From positions 1,736,001-1,800,000 of the forward strand of contig JAHREC010000009.1 of NCBI GenBank assembly GCA_020081605.1: 64,000 nucleotides of DNA. Direction: 5' to 3'. Each line of letters begins with the position of its first letter. The first letter of the stretch is position 1. The translations under genes were made by a program, and so were the position numbers. The notes below the pieces were generated by a model that ran no database searches, was not told where the DNA came from, and saw nothing but the letters and a program-made list of their open reading frames with translations. This stretch comes from Albifimbria verrucaria (Eukaryota > Ascomycota > Sordariomycetes > Hypocreales > Stachybotryaceae). Positions 35,447 through 47,363 of this stretch are shown piece after piece.

Positions 35447-37846
35447 AGTTGTCGCAAGGGGAGTCCGGAGGATAATTGTCGTCGGTCGATAATTATTGTC
35501 GATGGGAACCTGTAGGTCCGAAACTGCGGCGCCACGAGCACGTCAGGAACGGCTCGTTGGTTCATTCATTGATCATTGAGAAGCTCGCGACCTACCTCAC
35601 GCAGCGCAAGCACAGAGCGCCGGGCTAACGAAGCGTCGTGGTCGAGGTCAGTCGAGGGTGGCCTCTTCCACGGATCAGTGTGGTAAGTAAGTGTAGGCCT
35701 TGTTCAGGCGAAAGCGATGGATTGGTGGTGAGAAAGCTCTGCTCTCTCGCTCTTTGTTCCTTTTGCTTTGTGTCTCCAATGGCTAGCAGAAGGATACGGT
35801 AGACAGCCTGCAGTTGATGGAGTTCTAAAGAGTGGATTCCTAGATCTGGGCTCAGCTGTCAGAGCCCGGGACCAGGCGGGTGTAATGATGGCGCCTGGTT
35901 GTTGACTGTGTCGCCACAGCAACGGTGATAAGAGCCAATAGTGGGCCGCCATCTCCATTACCCACGTCACCCCTGCGAGCATGCCCTTTGCACCCAAGAC
36001 AAGTCGCAGGTTCCTCGGCCTGCCTCCTGGCCAAGAAAAAGTAATTTTTGACCATGGAGCGAGAGCGAGGATTGACCATCGATCCATGGTGTCATGCTGG
36101 GCAGGGCATCTTCATGCATCGCGTTGCGTTGTGTGGATACCGAACATTGCTCTCCAAGGCTACCGGGTAGTCAGTCTATGTTGAAGACGCTCCGTCGTCT
36201 AAGTGCCATCCGTCCAAGTGCCAGACGAGACAACCCGGCAACCACGTTTTCCCACAATCGCAACCGACGCTTAACTGCAAGGCACAATGGCCGGTGTCTC
36301 GAGAGACTGAGCGACCAGTCGCCATTCTTCCGGCCCTGTGTTTCATTGTCCGAGGGAAAAAGGAGCGACGGCCGTTGCGTCCCCTTCGGTCAAACTAAGA
36401 CACGCCAGAGCACATGACGCCGTCCATCATATCTTCCTTGCACAACATGACACCATAGATCTCTCGATGAAAATATTATTGGCAATAATTGGGTACAGCC
36501 GTCATGCGTTGCTAACAGGAGATGGCTGATCAGGCCTGGCCAAGCCAGGACAATGGCACGTCTCCGAGGGCAGGCAGACAAATTAGGCCAGAGCCGGTGC
36601 TGCTGACGAGCATGCATATCTTGTGTTTCTGGTCATGCATCCATCGCCTGCAGCCCAAGTCCGGCTCGAGCCGAGGACCCCAGGGCGCTTATTTGAGTGC
36701 GTCTAAACGCCCTTTGCATCAACCTGGAGAAGTCGCAACGACTCGATGGGTACTGGTCCCACCCCGATGCTGTTGTCTTGATTAGGTGCAAGACGTTAAT
36801 AGAGTTGTTTACTAGGGGTTCGCTGGCCAAAGAATCACTTATAACCGCCACTAGGGGCACTGGTATGTAAATGTATATATATAGGTAGGTAGTTTTTCTA
36901 CCGACTTGTTCTGAATGATTAGTATGAGTTTTAACCAGGTCAAGCAATTACCACGGCCGAACAGTTCAGCTGCTGAAATTACTTGTCGTTGCTTTGCCGC
37001 CCTCATAGAGACAATGTTTGTGGGCAATTAAAAGCAAAACCATCGCCATCTCGCGGACACACAGCGTGTTGAGTCGAGAGTTGCGGCTAAATGGATGGCC
37101 GGCCAGACAGTGTTGACTTAGAGTCGCCCGTGCAACTAGCAGTGTAAACAACCAATGGCTGTTTAAACAAAAGACATGGTTACGTGCAACACAGTATTGT
37201 GCCGAGCATTCTAACCACATGCACTTAAAAATGTACACACAAATAAACCAGCTGATGCCATGGTTTAAAGCCTGGAGTGTACCTTCATGAACCACTAGAA
37301 TTCATGAGTAGGGATAAATTTCATTCACATGTGCTTCCGAAAGAACACGCATGCAAGTTGCACTGCACGCTGCCTGCCCATGAACAAAAAATAAAATAAA
37401 ACAAAAAGGGTATGCATGCATTAAATAGCGCCCGTGACACGTGCGTGCAGCAGTCGATGTGGAGCGAACAGCATGAACAGGTACGGATTACAGGCCGCAC
37501 TGCGCTGTACCGTGGTTGCTCTGGCCATATTCCACCTAGCGCCAGTGCTAGTCACCTCGACAACGTGCAGCAGCGCTGTGGCCCCTAAATTAGTACTGTA
37601 TTAGGTAGTAGGTAATTCAGGTGGGCAAAATTACCTGGTAATTATCGTGAGGCGCGACATCTGCCGATTCTCTCCCTCACCCGCTCTCCGATTCCAATCT
37701 CCCTTCCCTTCCCTTGCTGCTGCAGGCTGCGTTCAACCTCTGAAGCTTCAGGTCCTGTGTCTGGCTCCCATCGTCCAGCACCAGCTAGCTTCTTGCTTCC
37801 GCCACCTGATATCTTTAGTCCTTGAATCCCACCCCCAACCGCCGCC
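35447..37846. other. 2.4-kb intergenic region between divergent genes
   Basis: Upstream of both the zinc-finger factor and the CBS/PB1 protein. It includes the probable long leader of the factor, an AT-rich part around 36880-37430, and a pyrimidine-rich stretch just before 37847. No open frame looks like a real protein. Confidence 0.5.
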
Positions 37847-39988
37847 ATGTCTGGCAACACCATGCGAGGGACGCCGAACCGTAACCAGAGCCGAGGGGCC
37901 ATCCCTTTGCCAACAGCCCTGGTGGTTCGGCTATCCCGCGTCCTGTTCTTGAGAGCCAGCCCAGCGAGGCCAGCTCGTCAGTCAGTGCCAGCCGACAGAA
38001 GCAGTCCAAGCGTGATGAGGTATGTTGCTTGCTTGTCCCGTTCACTTCGTGGACAATCGTCCATGGCCTTGATGACCATCTCCAATACTGACCGCTTCAA
38101 CAGGCCATCCGCAAGAAGCTTGAGAGCGACCTCTCCAAGAAGAAGCACCTCAACAGCCGAGCTCGACACACCCGTAAAGCCCCTCCCGGCACCGTCCTTG
38201 CCCTCAAGCCGAGCCCTGCCCTGCAAATCAAGCCCGGCACCACCGTCTCCGAGGCCGCCCAGCTCATGGCCGCCAAGCGCGAAGACTGCGTTCTCGTGAC
38301 CGATGACGATGACCGTATCGCCGGTATCTTCACAGCCAAGGATCTGGCTTTCCGTGTTGTCGGAGCTGGACAGAAGGCTGCCAACGTCACCATTGCCGAG
38401 ATTATGACCAAGAACCCTCTTTGCGCCCGAACCGATACCAGTGCCACTGATGCTCTCGACCTGATGGTTCGCAAGGGCTTCCGTCACCTCCCCGTCATGG
38501 ACGAGAACCAGGACATCTCCGGTGTCCTGGATATCACCAAGTGCTTCTACGACGCCATGGAGAAGCTCGAGCGGGCCTACTCGTCGTCGAGAAAGCTCTA
38601 CGATGCCCTGGAGGGTGTTCAGTCTGAGCTGGGCGCCAGCCAGCCCCAGCAAATTATCCAGTATGTCGAGGCTCTCCGCAGCAAGATGTCTGGGCCTACG
38701 CTGGAGACTGTCCTGAACGGAATCCCCCACCACCGTCAGCGTGCGAACCTCTGTCAAGGAGGCTGCCGCTATGATGAAGGAGAACCACACAACTGCCGTT
38801 CTGGTTCAGGACCAAGGTGCCATCACCGGTATCTTCACCAGCAAGGACGTCGTTCTTCGTGTCATTGCCCCTGGTCTTGACCCGGCCACTTGCAGCGTAG
38901 TCCGTGTCATGACTCCCCATCCCGACTTTGCCCCGATGGACATGACCATCCAGGCTGCGCTGCGAAAGATGCATGGTAAGTTGGGTCCAACACGGCATTT
39001 TAGATGAAGCATGACTAACGTTTTATTTATAGATGGTCACTACCTGAACCTTCCCGTTATGAACGACGGCGGCGAGATTGTCGGCATGGTCGATGTGCTG
39101 AAGCTCACCTACGCTACTTTGGAGCAAATCAACACCATGTCGAACAACGATGGCGAGGGCCCTGCATGGAACAAGTTCTGGCTGTCCATCGACAACGAGA
39201 CCGAGTCCATGGTCTCCGGCGAAGGCAGCCACCACCACACCAACCTCGGATCTCGCATCATGTCTCCTGACATCACTCGCGAGCGCATGGGTGACAGCGT
39301 TGCGCCTGGCGACTCAGCGTCTCACGTTGGCCTCGAGTCTCCACCTCGGTCAACTGTTCAGGAGGTTCCTGAGATTTCCCCGCGGACCTGCCCTTCCCGT
39401 TCAAGTTCAAGGCGCCCTCCGGTCGTGTTCATCGATTGCAGGTTGTTGCATCCAACGGCATTGACACCTTTGTTGCCGCTGTCGTTGCCAAGCTTGGAAA
39501 CGAGGTAGAGGCTATTGGAGGTGCTCCTACTGTTGAGGACGGCAAGATGAGCGGTGCAGGCTTTGCCCTCAGCTACATGGACGATGAGGGCGATTCCGTC
39601 TCCATCACCACCGACAATGACTTGCTTGAGGCAATCCTGCTCGCTCGTCAGGGCGGCCGGGAGAAGGTTGACCTGTTTGTTCACGACCCCGAGAAGCCCC
39701 CGTTGCTACCCCGCGCCCATTGAAACCCCCGTCATCGCCACCCCTCCCACTTCCACTGCTTCTGGGCTCCGTGAGCGACGACGTGCGTACGATGACGAGT
39801 ACGACGATGAGGATGATGAGGACGAGGAGGACGAGTCTACGGTGCGCCGCTCAAGGCGTACGAGGCACGCGCCTGCACCAGAGCAGGTTATTGCGGGTGT
39901 GCCTAACGAGCTGCTGCTGCCGGGAGCCATTGTTACTCTGGCCGTGGTTATCGTTGGTGTCTTCACCATTGCCCGAGCCACAAGGTAA
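37847..39988 (+). CDS. CBS-domain and PB1-domain membrane protein (S. pombe mug70-like)
   Basis: About 667 residues. Four CBS repeats arranged as two Bateman modules: LMAAKREDCVLVTDDDDRIA, MVRKGFRHLPVMDENQDIS, MMKENHTTAVLVQDQGAITG and HYLNLPVMNDGGEIVGMVD. A PB1 domain follows (FKFKAPSGRVHRLQV through YMDDEGDSVSITTDND), then an Asp/Glu-rich stretch and a C-terminal hydrophobic anchor LLLPGAIVTLAVVIVGVFTI. CBS pairs usually sense adenine nucleotides; the role here is unknown. Introns: 38020-38103 and 38976-39032. Breaks: one base missing at 37895-37898, one extra at 38724-38728, one missing at 39378-39381, and a net shift at 39696-39712 that is one extra or, more likely, two missing (giving KPPVATPAPIETP). 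Start ATG at 37847 reads MSGNTMRGTPNRNQSRG. Confidence 0.87.
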
Positions 39989-40433
39989 ATTGCAGTGCAG
40001 GTTTGCTATAATGACATTACGACGTGGCCATGGTGTCTTGTACATATGTACCTTAGGAAGTGCTTGTTTTCATAGAGCCGTACTCGTATCTGTTAATCCG
40101 ACGGTTTGCATTTGGAAGTAGTTGTTGTTAAGATATAAGACAAGCGCGTTTTGTCTGATTAATTTGCCTTCTTTGGAGCCTGTGAGAATTTAATATTTAA
40201 TTAATTATCTAATTAATCAATCAATTAACTGACCGAGCGAGTGTCGTCCAGCTACTGTAACTTGGCCATGTATCGAGTGATATTCCCACCCTACCTCACC
40301 TTCACACTAGCGACGTTGGCCGGGGTGCGCCATCGGTCCGGAATATTTGTGGCGCCGCCCGAGCTCCAGGTCCAAATTTTAGGAATTACTCGTGCCAGCA
40401 TCACGACAACAGGGAAGCAACGCAGTAGACGCC
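39989..40433. other. Intergenic region
   Basis: The 3' flank of the CBS/PB1 gene and the promoter of the mitochondrial uS2 gene. A dense run of TTAATTAAT-like sequence lies at 40189-40230. No gene. Confidence 0.5.
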
Positions 40434-42021
40434 ATGGTTTTGAAAAACGCTGCGGTGCGGTTTGGTGAGTCAATTGACCCTCGTATTTCTGTTGCTCGGC
40501 TTCTAACTCGTATTTAGGCCGCCGCGCCCTGGCGCCATCCGTCTCTCGAACCACCCTGCGACAACTTTCAACGGCTCCACGACGACCGATGCGAGCGCGA
40601 ACGTGCCCGCTGCTGCACCGGCGGCTCCTGAGATCCATCTGAAGGTTGCCCTGAACGCGAACAAGAAGAAGCAAAGGGCTCTGAACGAATCAATTGTCTC
40701 CCTGGGAACCGACTCGGCCCATGAGCATCGCGGTGCTGCGTGGACGAGCACCCATGGTCTTGGACCAGAGGGCAAGGAACTGTCGGTGGCACAGCAGTAT
40801 GCCGAGTTCCAACGTATCCAGAAGAAGACCAGAGCCCTTGGATCTCGCCTGGAGCGACGTTACGTACCCAACGAGATGATCCGCAACCCGCCTCGACCCG
40901 AGGACGTCTCGCTGGAACTGCTCATGGCCTCCCAGACGCATATGGGTCACAACACCTCGTTATGGAACCCTTCAAATTCTCGCTACATTTACGGTATCCG
41001 TGATGGCATCCACGTCATTTCCTGGAGACGACCGCTGCGCATCTGCGACGTGCGGCCCGTGTGGTGGAGGAGGTTTCGTACCGTGGCGGTTTGATTCTGT
41101 TCGTCGGCACGCGCAAGGGCCAGATGGAGATTGTCACCCGCGCCGCTGAGCTTGCCGGCGCGTGCCATCTGTTCACCAAGTGGACGCCTGGTGGTATCAC
41201 CAACCGCGACGTCATTCTCCGAGCCCAGGGTGTCAAGGTCGTCAACCAGCTGGACATGGATTTGGACGAGTTCGGCGAGTTCAAGAAGTCGAGCCGCCCG
41301 CTCATGCCGGACCTGGTGGTCTGCCTGAACCCTCTGGAGAACTACACCCTGTTGTACGAGTGTGGCTTGAAGGACATTCCTACCATCGGTGTCATTGATA
41401 CCAACGCCGATCCTACCTGGGTCACATACACTATCCCCGCCAACGACGACAGGTTCGTGACTACATTTCTATGAATAGAAAAATGCAAACTAACATGTGT
41501 CTAGTCTCCGTTCTGTCGGAGTGATTGCCGGTGTTCTCGGACGAGCTGGTGAAGCTGGCCAGCGACGAAGAATCGAAGATGCCAAGAAGGGCAACGTGTC
41601 GTGGTCAACCCACCCCGACCTGACCCGCCACATGAAGAAGGAGATCCGAGCTGTTGTGAGGAAGCGCAAGGAAGTCATGGGCAGAATGCAGTCCAACGTC
41701 ACAGACTTTACCGAGGAGGAGCAGAAGCTTCTGCAGTCCAAGTTCGGCGATGTTGGCGTCGAGGTTAGCGAGGATGACATGATGGCGTTCCTGGGCCAAG
41801 CGGCTGGCAGTGAGGAGCAGGCCACGAAGATCAGCGTGAGCGACATCGAGGCTCAGTTGAAGACAGTCGCAGAGGCAACGGCGGAGATTCAGGCTGCGCT
41901 CAACCCCGAGAAGAGCGCGAAGACGCCGTCTCTGGAGGAGGTGGAGGCCCAGCTCGCTTCGGCGAAGGCTGCGGCCGTGGAGCTCGAGTCGGCCATCAAG
42001 GGCGGCCAGACCAAGCAGTGA
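40434..42021 (+). CDS. MRP4: Mitochondrial small-subunit ribosomal protein uS2m (Mrp4)
   Basis: About 494 residues, longer than bacterial S2 because of N- and C-terminal extensions typical of fungi. A basic leader, MVLKNAAVRFGRRALAPSVS with RTTLRQLSTAP, acts as a mitochondrial targeting signal. The S2 core follows: VSLELLMASQTHMGHNTSLW, IYGIRDGIHVISLETTAAHL, LILFVGTRKGQMEIV, FTKWTPGGITNRD, LPDLVV-like MPDLVVCLNP and IPTIGVIDTNADP. The C-terminal part is acidic and Ala-rich with coiled-coil character. Introns: 40465-40517 and 41453-41504. Two missing bases, at 40577-40578 (restores LSTAPTTTDASANVPAA) and 41021-41022 (restores HVISLETTAAHLRRAARV). Exon 1 is only 31 nt. Confidence 0.92.
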
Positions 42022-43021
42022 GCATGTACAACAGCCACATATTGTATAAATAAGACGGGAGGTAGACATGTATTTTAGAGAATTGAGCATGCGAAGCCGT
42101 TTTAGGCATGCGAGGAATATGAGCAGCTACATGAGGTTGTTTTGTGTATTGATGAGGTTGAGCTAGGAGTGATTGTGTGAGTACTTCAGTTCTGTATGTG
42201 TTTCTAACAAAACATTTATTAATGCTTCCGTGATAACTTGCCGGAAGCCTTAATGGGTGCTGAACGGAAATAAAAAGAATTAAAAATGGAAGATCAATTA
42301 CAAATATGAACTACGTATATATATATATGTATGTATATATATATTGTTTCTCCCATGGCCACTATCCCCAGTACCATTGCTGCAGTGGACGCAAAGGCCT
42401 CTGTTGGTTGCGCACCTGGTCTCTACCCACGGATAAACCATTGTCCTGTCCCAGGTGGCATTCAGCCCCCGGCGGCCAGCCCAGCGGGCTGTAAACTTCG
42501 CCCTGCGCATTTCCCCTCACCAGGGCAGAACTTCTCACGACGAACATTTCAGCACAGCGGGCGTCTCGTCGTCACACGCAGCCCAGAAAAGTAGCAGCGC
42601 AGAGACAGAACGGCCAAGGTGGGCCAGGCCTGCCCTGAAACGGGCACCACAAGGGAAATCCGCGAATCCACCCAGCCGGTACGTACCGTGCAGACAAGCA
42701 GCTTCCCTTTTTTTCTCTGTTCACCCCTTGCGTTCTGGCGGTGGCCTGTACTGTGGATGTAGTAGGAGGGAACAGGGAATATAAGAATAAGAATAAGAGG
42801 GTGGGAAAAGGGAAAGAGTTAGGCTGGGTGCGATGGCTGATGGGGATGCCTTTACCATGGCGTGTTTCCCTGTGGATGATATTATCGTCACTTTCTTTTT
42901 CCCTTATTTTTGCATGTTTCCCACAGAGCTGCAGTGAAGGTACCATCGTGCAGAATACTAACCGGAAGATCCCATCTCCAGAAGACACAGTCAGCCCCCA
43001 CCGGGCCACCACAAGGGCAAG
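42022..43021. other. Intergenic region upstream of SPT10
   Basis: It holds the 3' flank of MRP4, a TA-rich microsatellite at 42315-42344 and the SPT10 promoter. No gene is supported. Confidence 0.5.
42315..42344. repeat. TA/TG dinucleotide microsatellite
   Basis: Alternating gta/ta units in the 3' flank of MRP4. Confidence 0.8.
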
Positions 43022-44962
43022 ATGCCGGCCATCTTGGACGACCCGACCAGCCCCACCATCTACCGGGTCTCCGGGGCGCCTCCGTACCCGGACCCGGACC
43101 ACCCGCTTTACCGGCCGACATCGTGCCGCGCCAGGTCACGCTCCGGGACCGGCAGACCGTCGCGACCATTGTGCCCTTTGCCTCCTACGACGATGTGCCC
43201 CAGTCGCTCCTCCAGTATCTCTGTGACCAGCTCAATAAGGAGATTGATGGCGGCGACACCTACCCCATGATGGACTCGTTCCTCACCAAGGACTTTGCGC
43301 GGTACTGGTTCCAGACCTTCGGCGCCGTCATGCTCCTCGGCAGCATCGGCAGCACGGCCGAGGTCATCGACGCCGCCGACAGTGATTGGTCCCAGCGCTG
43401 CCTCGGCAGCTTCTACATCAAGCCCAACTACCCGGGCCGCAGCAGCCACATCTGCAACGGCGGCTTCATCGTCACGGATGCGTCACGTAACCGCGGTGTC
43501 GGCCGCCTCATGGGCGAGGCGTACATCGACTGGGCCCCGCGGCTGGGCTACTCGTACAGCGTCTTCAACCTCGTCTATGAGACAAACGTCGCCAGTTGTC
43601 GCATCTGGGATGCTCTCGGCTTCAAGCGCATTGGCCGTGTCAAGGGTGCGGTAACCTCCGCAGCTACCCAGACCGCCTCATCGATGCCATCATTTACGGC
43701 CGCGATCTTGTGCTCGGTGGCGGGCCAGGTGATGGCGAGGACCTTGTTAGTGAAGAACGCTTCGACAAGATCAAGTTCTACCTCAAGTACGGCAAGTATC
43801 CCAACGGCGCAGACCGTGCCGAGAAAAGCCGTCTGCGCAGCGCGGCGACGCACTACAAGCTGCTTGAGGGCGATAAGCTCATGCTGAAGGACAAGGAGGT
43901 CATTGCGGATCCTGCGAGGCAATACGAGATTGCCCGCGCTGTGCATGTCTCGCAGCATGGCGGCATCAACAAAACAACGGCGACCATTGCCGAGAAGTAT
44001 CACTGGAGCCGCATCAAGGAAACAGTCAGCGATGTCATCCGTAACTGCGTTGAGTGCAAGGAGCTAGGCAAGACGCCGAACCCAGGTGGTGCGTCTAGAA
44101 AAGGCGGAGCTACGACATCTACTGTCACTTCTACGGTTGTGGGAGCATCGTCTTCGTCATCTTCGTCGCCAAACGTGGACGGTTTGAGAGGCGCTCGGGG
44201 AATACGCCCTTACAAGACGGGTCGATACCTAGCGATGCCGTTGCTGATGATGGAACCGGTGGCGTCTTGGCTTTACAGGCTCACCCGTTGATACCTGTGT
44301 TCACAGAGCCAAGCTCCAGTCCTAGCCCGGGTGCCTACGCCAACCCCAGCGACATATCCGTGATTCCTCCTACCCATACCCTCCAGACCACAACGCAGCC
44401 TGACCACCATCACCATCACGGCCTCCACCCACATACGCCCGCCTATCACGACCACCACCACAGCCCTATGCTCCAAGACCACCCACACCACCTCCACGGC
44501 CATCACCACCACCATCCCGACGACGACGACGCGGGCGGCGTCGCCGTCTACCAGCCCATCGACCCGCAAATCATCGACCACCACCATCACCACCACACGC
44601 ACGACAACCCCTTCGACCACTACCACGCGCATGCCGACTTCCAGGCCCTCCTCAGCGCTACGGACCTCGTCCCCGGCCCGCCGCCCGACCACGTCAGCGA
44701 CGCCGACGCCGTCGACCGCGACCTGGACATGCTAATCGAGCACCAGGACGACGACGACGATGACGACGACGAAGACGGCGGGGCCGACGCCGACGCCACC
44801 ATGGTCGACGGCGTGCGCGGCGTGGTCGACGACTTGCACGGCGACGGGCGCGATGCCGGAGGCCAGAGGGGCCGGGACCTGTACGGCGTGACGTTTGGCG
44901 GACAGGGAGTTGACGGCTCGGATTGGGTAATTAATTCACTGCGTTATATACTGTTGAGTTGA
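43022..44962 (+). CDS. SPT10: Spt10: GNAT-fold histone-gene regulator with integrase-type HHCC zinc finger
   Basis: About 647 residues. Yeast Spt10 binds histone-gene upstream elements and is needed for their activation; it joins a GNAT-like domain to a retroviral-integrase-type zinc finger. It starts MPAILDDPTSPTIYRVSGAP. The GNAT part includes GGFIVTDASRNRGVGRLMGE and NVASCRIWDALGFKRIGRVK. The zinc-binding His, His, Cys, Cys lie in ARAVHVSQHGGINKTTATI and VSDVIRNCVECKELGK. Three missing bases, at 43115-43116 (restores YRPDIVPRQVTLRDRQ), about 43649 (restores GNLRSYPDRLIDAIIYGRD) and 44207-44209. After the last, the frame continues into a His-rich and Asp-rich tail (about 44397-44800), unusual for the family. 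No intron is found. It converges on the glycosyltransferase-like gene. Confidence 0.88.
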
Positions 44963-45464
44963 GCATCGTTTTTGGAGCATGAGGCATTATCTAGCATGCG
45001 GTTTGTGTTATTGCATTCCCTCAAATCTCTGCATTCATCATTCCAGCCGTCTGAAGCGTTCGTTCCCAAGTAAAGTACATAAAGCTGCACTCCATTTCAC
45101 CCTGTCCATATATCTAAGGAACATATCACGACATGTATTCCAAGAAAGGGTGATGTAAATTATGTAAATACAATCATTTAATGAATCGGCTCGCCTTGCA
45201 CAGATGCGTTAATCTTTCAAGTTATATATCATTACAGGGAGTGAACTGATTACATCCAGTCTTCGATAGATGCTCAGATCAGGAGGCTTCGCACGTTACC
45301 CTCTAGACATTATCCACAAACTTATACCTCCGTCCTTCAAATAAACGGTTATATCAACAAAGAAAAATCATACACATGCCCGCCAATGCCTGCCATAACG
45401 CCTTAATCAGACTACGAGTTTCACAGGATAACACCCCCAACCCCAAATGACCCTGCTGGTCCAT
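44963..45464. other. Intergenic region between convergent genes
   Basis: AT-rich 3' flanks of SPT10 and the glycosyltransferase-like gene. Nothing else is seen. Confidence 0.5.
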
Positions 45465-47363
45465 TTACGAGTACTCAGCGGAGTCGCGGTACAGCTCCGG
45501 CTCCAGCCTGGTAGGGCACAGCTGATCCCAAGGGTGGTATCTGCCGTCGTGTGTCCAGGCACCGCCCCGCTGGCCCTCCTTCTGGCCCTCACCTCGGGCA
45601 ACGACCTCTTCAATCAGACGACGAGCGTGGGGCTGGAGCCACAGTTGTGGCCAGGCATCGTCACGGCGCTTCTGAACACCGTTGTGGTGGATGATGACGG
45701 GGATCGTGTCGAGGCAGATGTTGGTGTACAGGCCAATCTCGTCCCAACCACGCATGGGCGAGAATTGGGACGCATCAGAGACAGCAGCACGGGGCAGGGT
45801 GGTGTTCAGCATGTCGTCGGGGATGCTGCCGGTGGCGCGAGGAGGGCAGTCGTACAGCCTGCGCTGAGTGAGCTGCTCAATCACGGGGCGGTTGTATGTG
45901 AGCCAGCGGCTGTCGTGCTCAGAGTCAACCATCTGCTGTCCCAGATCGGACCAGTAATCCAGGCTCATGCTGAATTCGTCGCTCTTGTCGCCCTTCTGCT
46001 CCATGTCCTTGTGCGAAAAGGCAGGGTTCAGAATGTCGTCGATCAGGGTGCCCTCAATGAGGGTGGGCTTGTTCTTCTTAAGACCCTTGGCCTTGTCGCT
46101 GAAGCTGAGGTGCTTTCGGCGCATGACTTCACGCTGGAACTCCTGCTCGCCGATAATTTGCTGGAAGACGCTCTGGTCGCTACCGGCGTGGTTAAAGTCG
46201 GCGCGGTGCTTGTACTTGCCTTCCGCATCCTTGAGACCATTCAGCTTGTCGATGGCTCGCTTGAAAATGGGCTCCATGTCGGAGATGGGGCCGATGGCAT
46301 ATGCGGAACTCAAGAATCGCTGGCGGTGGCTCGAGTGCCTGGTGTGGCCCATGACGGTATCGGTGTTGGGTCCGTACAGGTCTGCGGGAAGGGGAGATTC
46401 GGGCATCGCATAGCAGGCAGCGGAGTGTGGTTGATTGGGTGCGCAGCTATTCAATCACACCATATTAGTCCCTGCGCATGCCAAAGTTGAGGAAAAGAAA
46501 TGTGTCTTACCGCTTGCCTGCTCCAAAGAAAACAGTCTGCTTCAGCGCCTCAGCCTGAGCAGCCTTACCCATACGCTGGGCCAGGTCCTCGGTGGCCTTG
46601 GTACGCATGGCGTAATACCTCTTGAGGAGAACCTCGGGGCCGAGCTGGAACCAGATGTCACCTTCGGTCTGGAGCTTCATGCCAACAGGGATGTCGTCGT
46701 AGTTGAAAGAGCCGTATGCGTCCATCATGAGAACAATGTCGTCACCGGAAGACTTGGGCTGTTGCCTCAACCAATCGTGCACGCTTTCGATCTTTCCAGA
46801 GTGTTTACCACCACCAAAAGGCTGGCCTGCGATGAGACTGTTAGTGGACCGTACGCAAAATAAGCACCGGCATTCAAGGAATCGACGCACTCAGATCGTA
46901 GGTCTCGTTCCATTGTAAAATCGTAGGGACAGGGTAGCCCAAGACCGCAGCAGTAAGGAGCGTCTTGCAAAGGGTCACCTCGGCGTTGGGGGTAATCAGC
47001 AGCACATGGAATTTGCTGGACTGGCCCTCGAGGAGCGGCTGAGGATGGAGTCGCAGCTGCTGGAGAGACGGTTCGGCCGCGTACTTGGGCTTCTTTTCGT
47101 CGGAAGGCCGGATTAGATGCATCTTGCCATTCTGCTCGAGAAAAATAGAGATTAGTATACCAAAGCCATGTAATTGTGCGACCCGGCGCGATGTGCAGGC
47201 ATACCTTGACAAAGAGCGTCAGGGCCACGACGAAGAAGAAGAGCAAGGCGGCGGCGATGGCCACGGTCTGGCGCCTGAAGAGGAAGCTCTGGATGGCCTG
47301 CCTCTTGGAAGCAAAACCGCTGCCATCACGGCCGCCGAAGCGCTGAGGACCTAACAAACCCAT
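45465..47363 (-). CDS. Type II membrane glycosyltransferase-like protein (PLOD/procollagen-GT-like fold)
   Basis: About 565 residues. A short basic N-terminus ending RQAIQSFLFRRQ precedes one membrane span, TVAIAAALLFFFVVALTLFV, as in Golgi type II enzymes. The luminal part has FHVLLITPNAEVTLCKTLL, AVLGYPVPTILQWNE, SGDDIVLMMDAY and IWFQLGPEVLLKRYY, recalling the glycosyltransferase domain of PLOD/procollagen enzymes found in many fungal proteins of unknown substrate. Introns: 47132-47204, 46827-46890, 46447-46510; all exons join in frame without base errors. About 18 residues separate MMDAY from DIWFQL (see findings). The C-terminus has GWDEIGLYTNICLDTIPVII and LCPTRLEPELYRDSA. The fold call is by motif resemblance only. 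Confidence 0.72.

Noticed and set aside
44273..44692. Minus-strand Val/Met-rich open frame opposite the Spt10 tail
   Set aside because: It is the complement of histidine and aspartate codons (gtg, gtc); such frames are automatic shadows.
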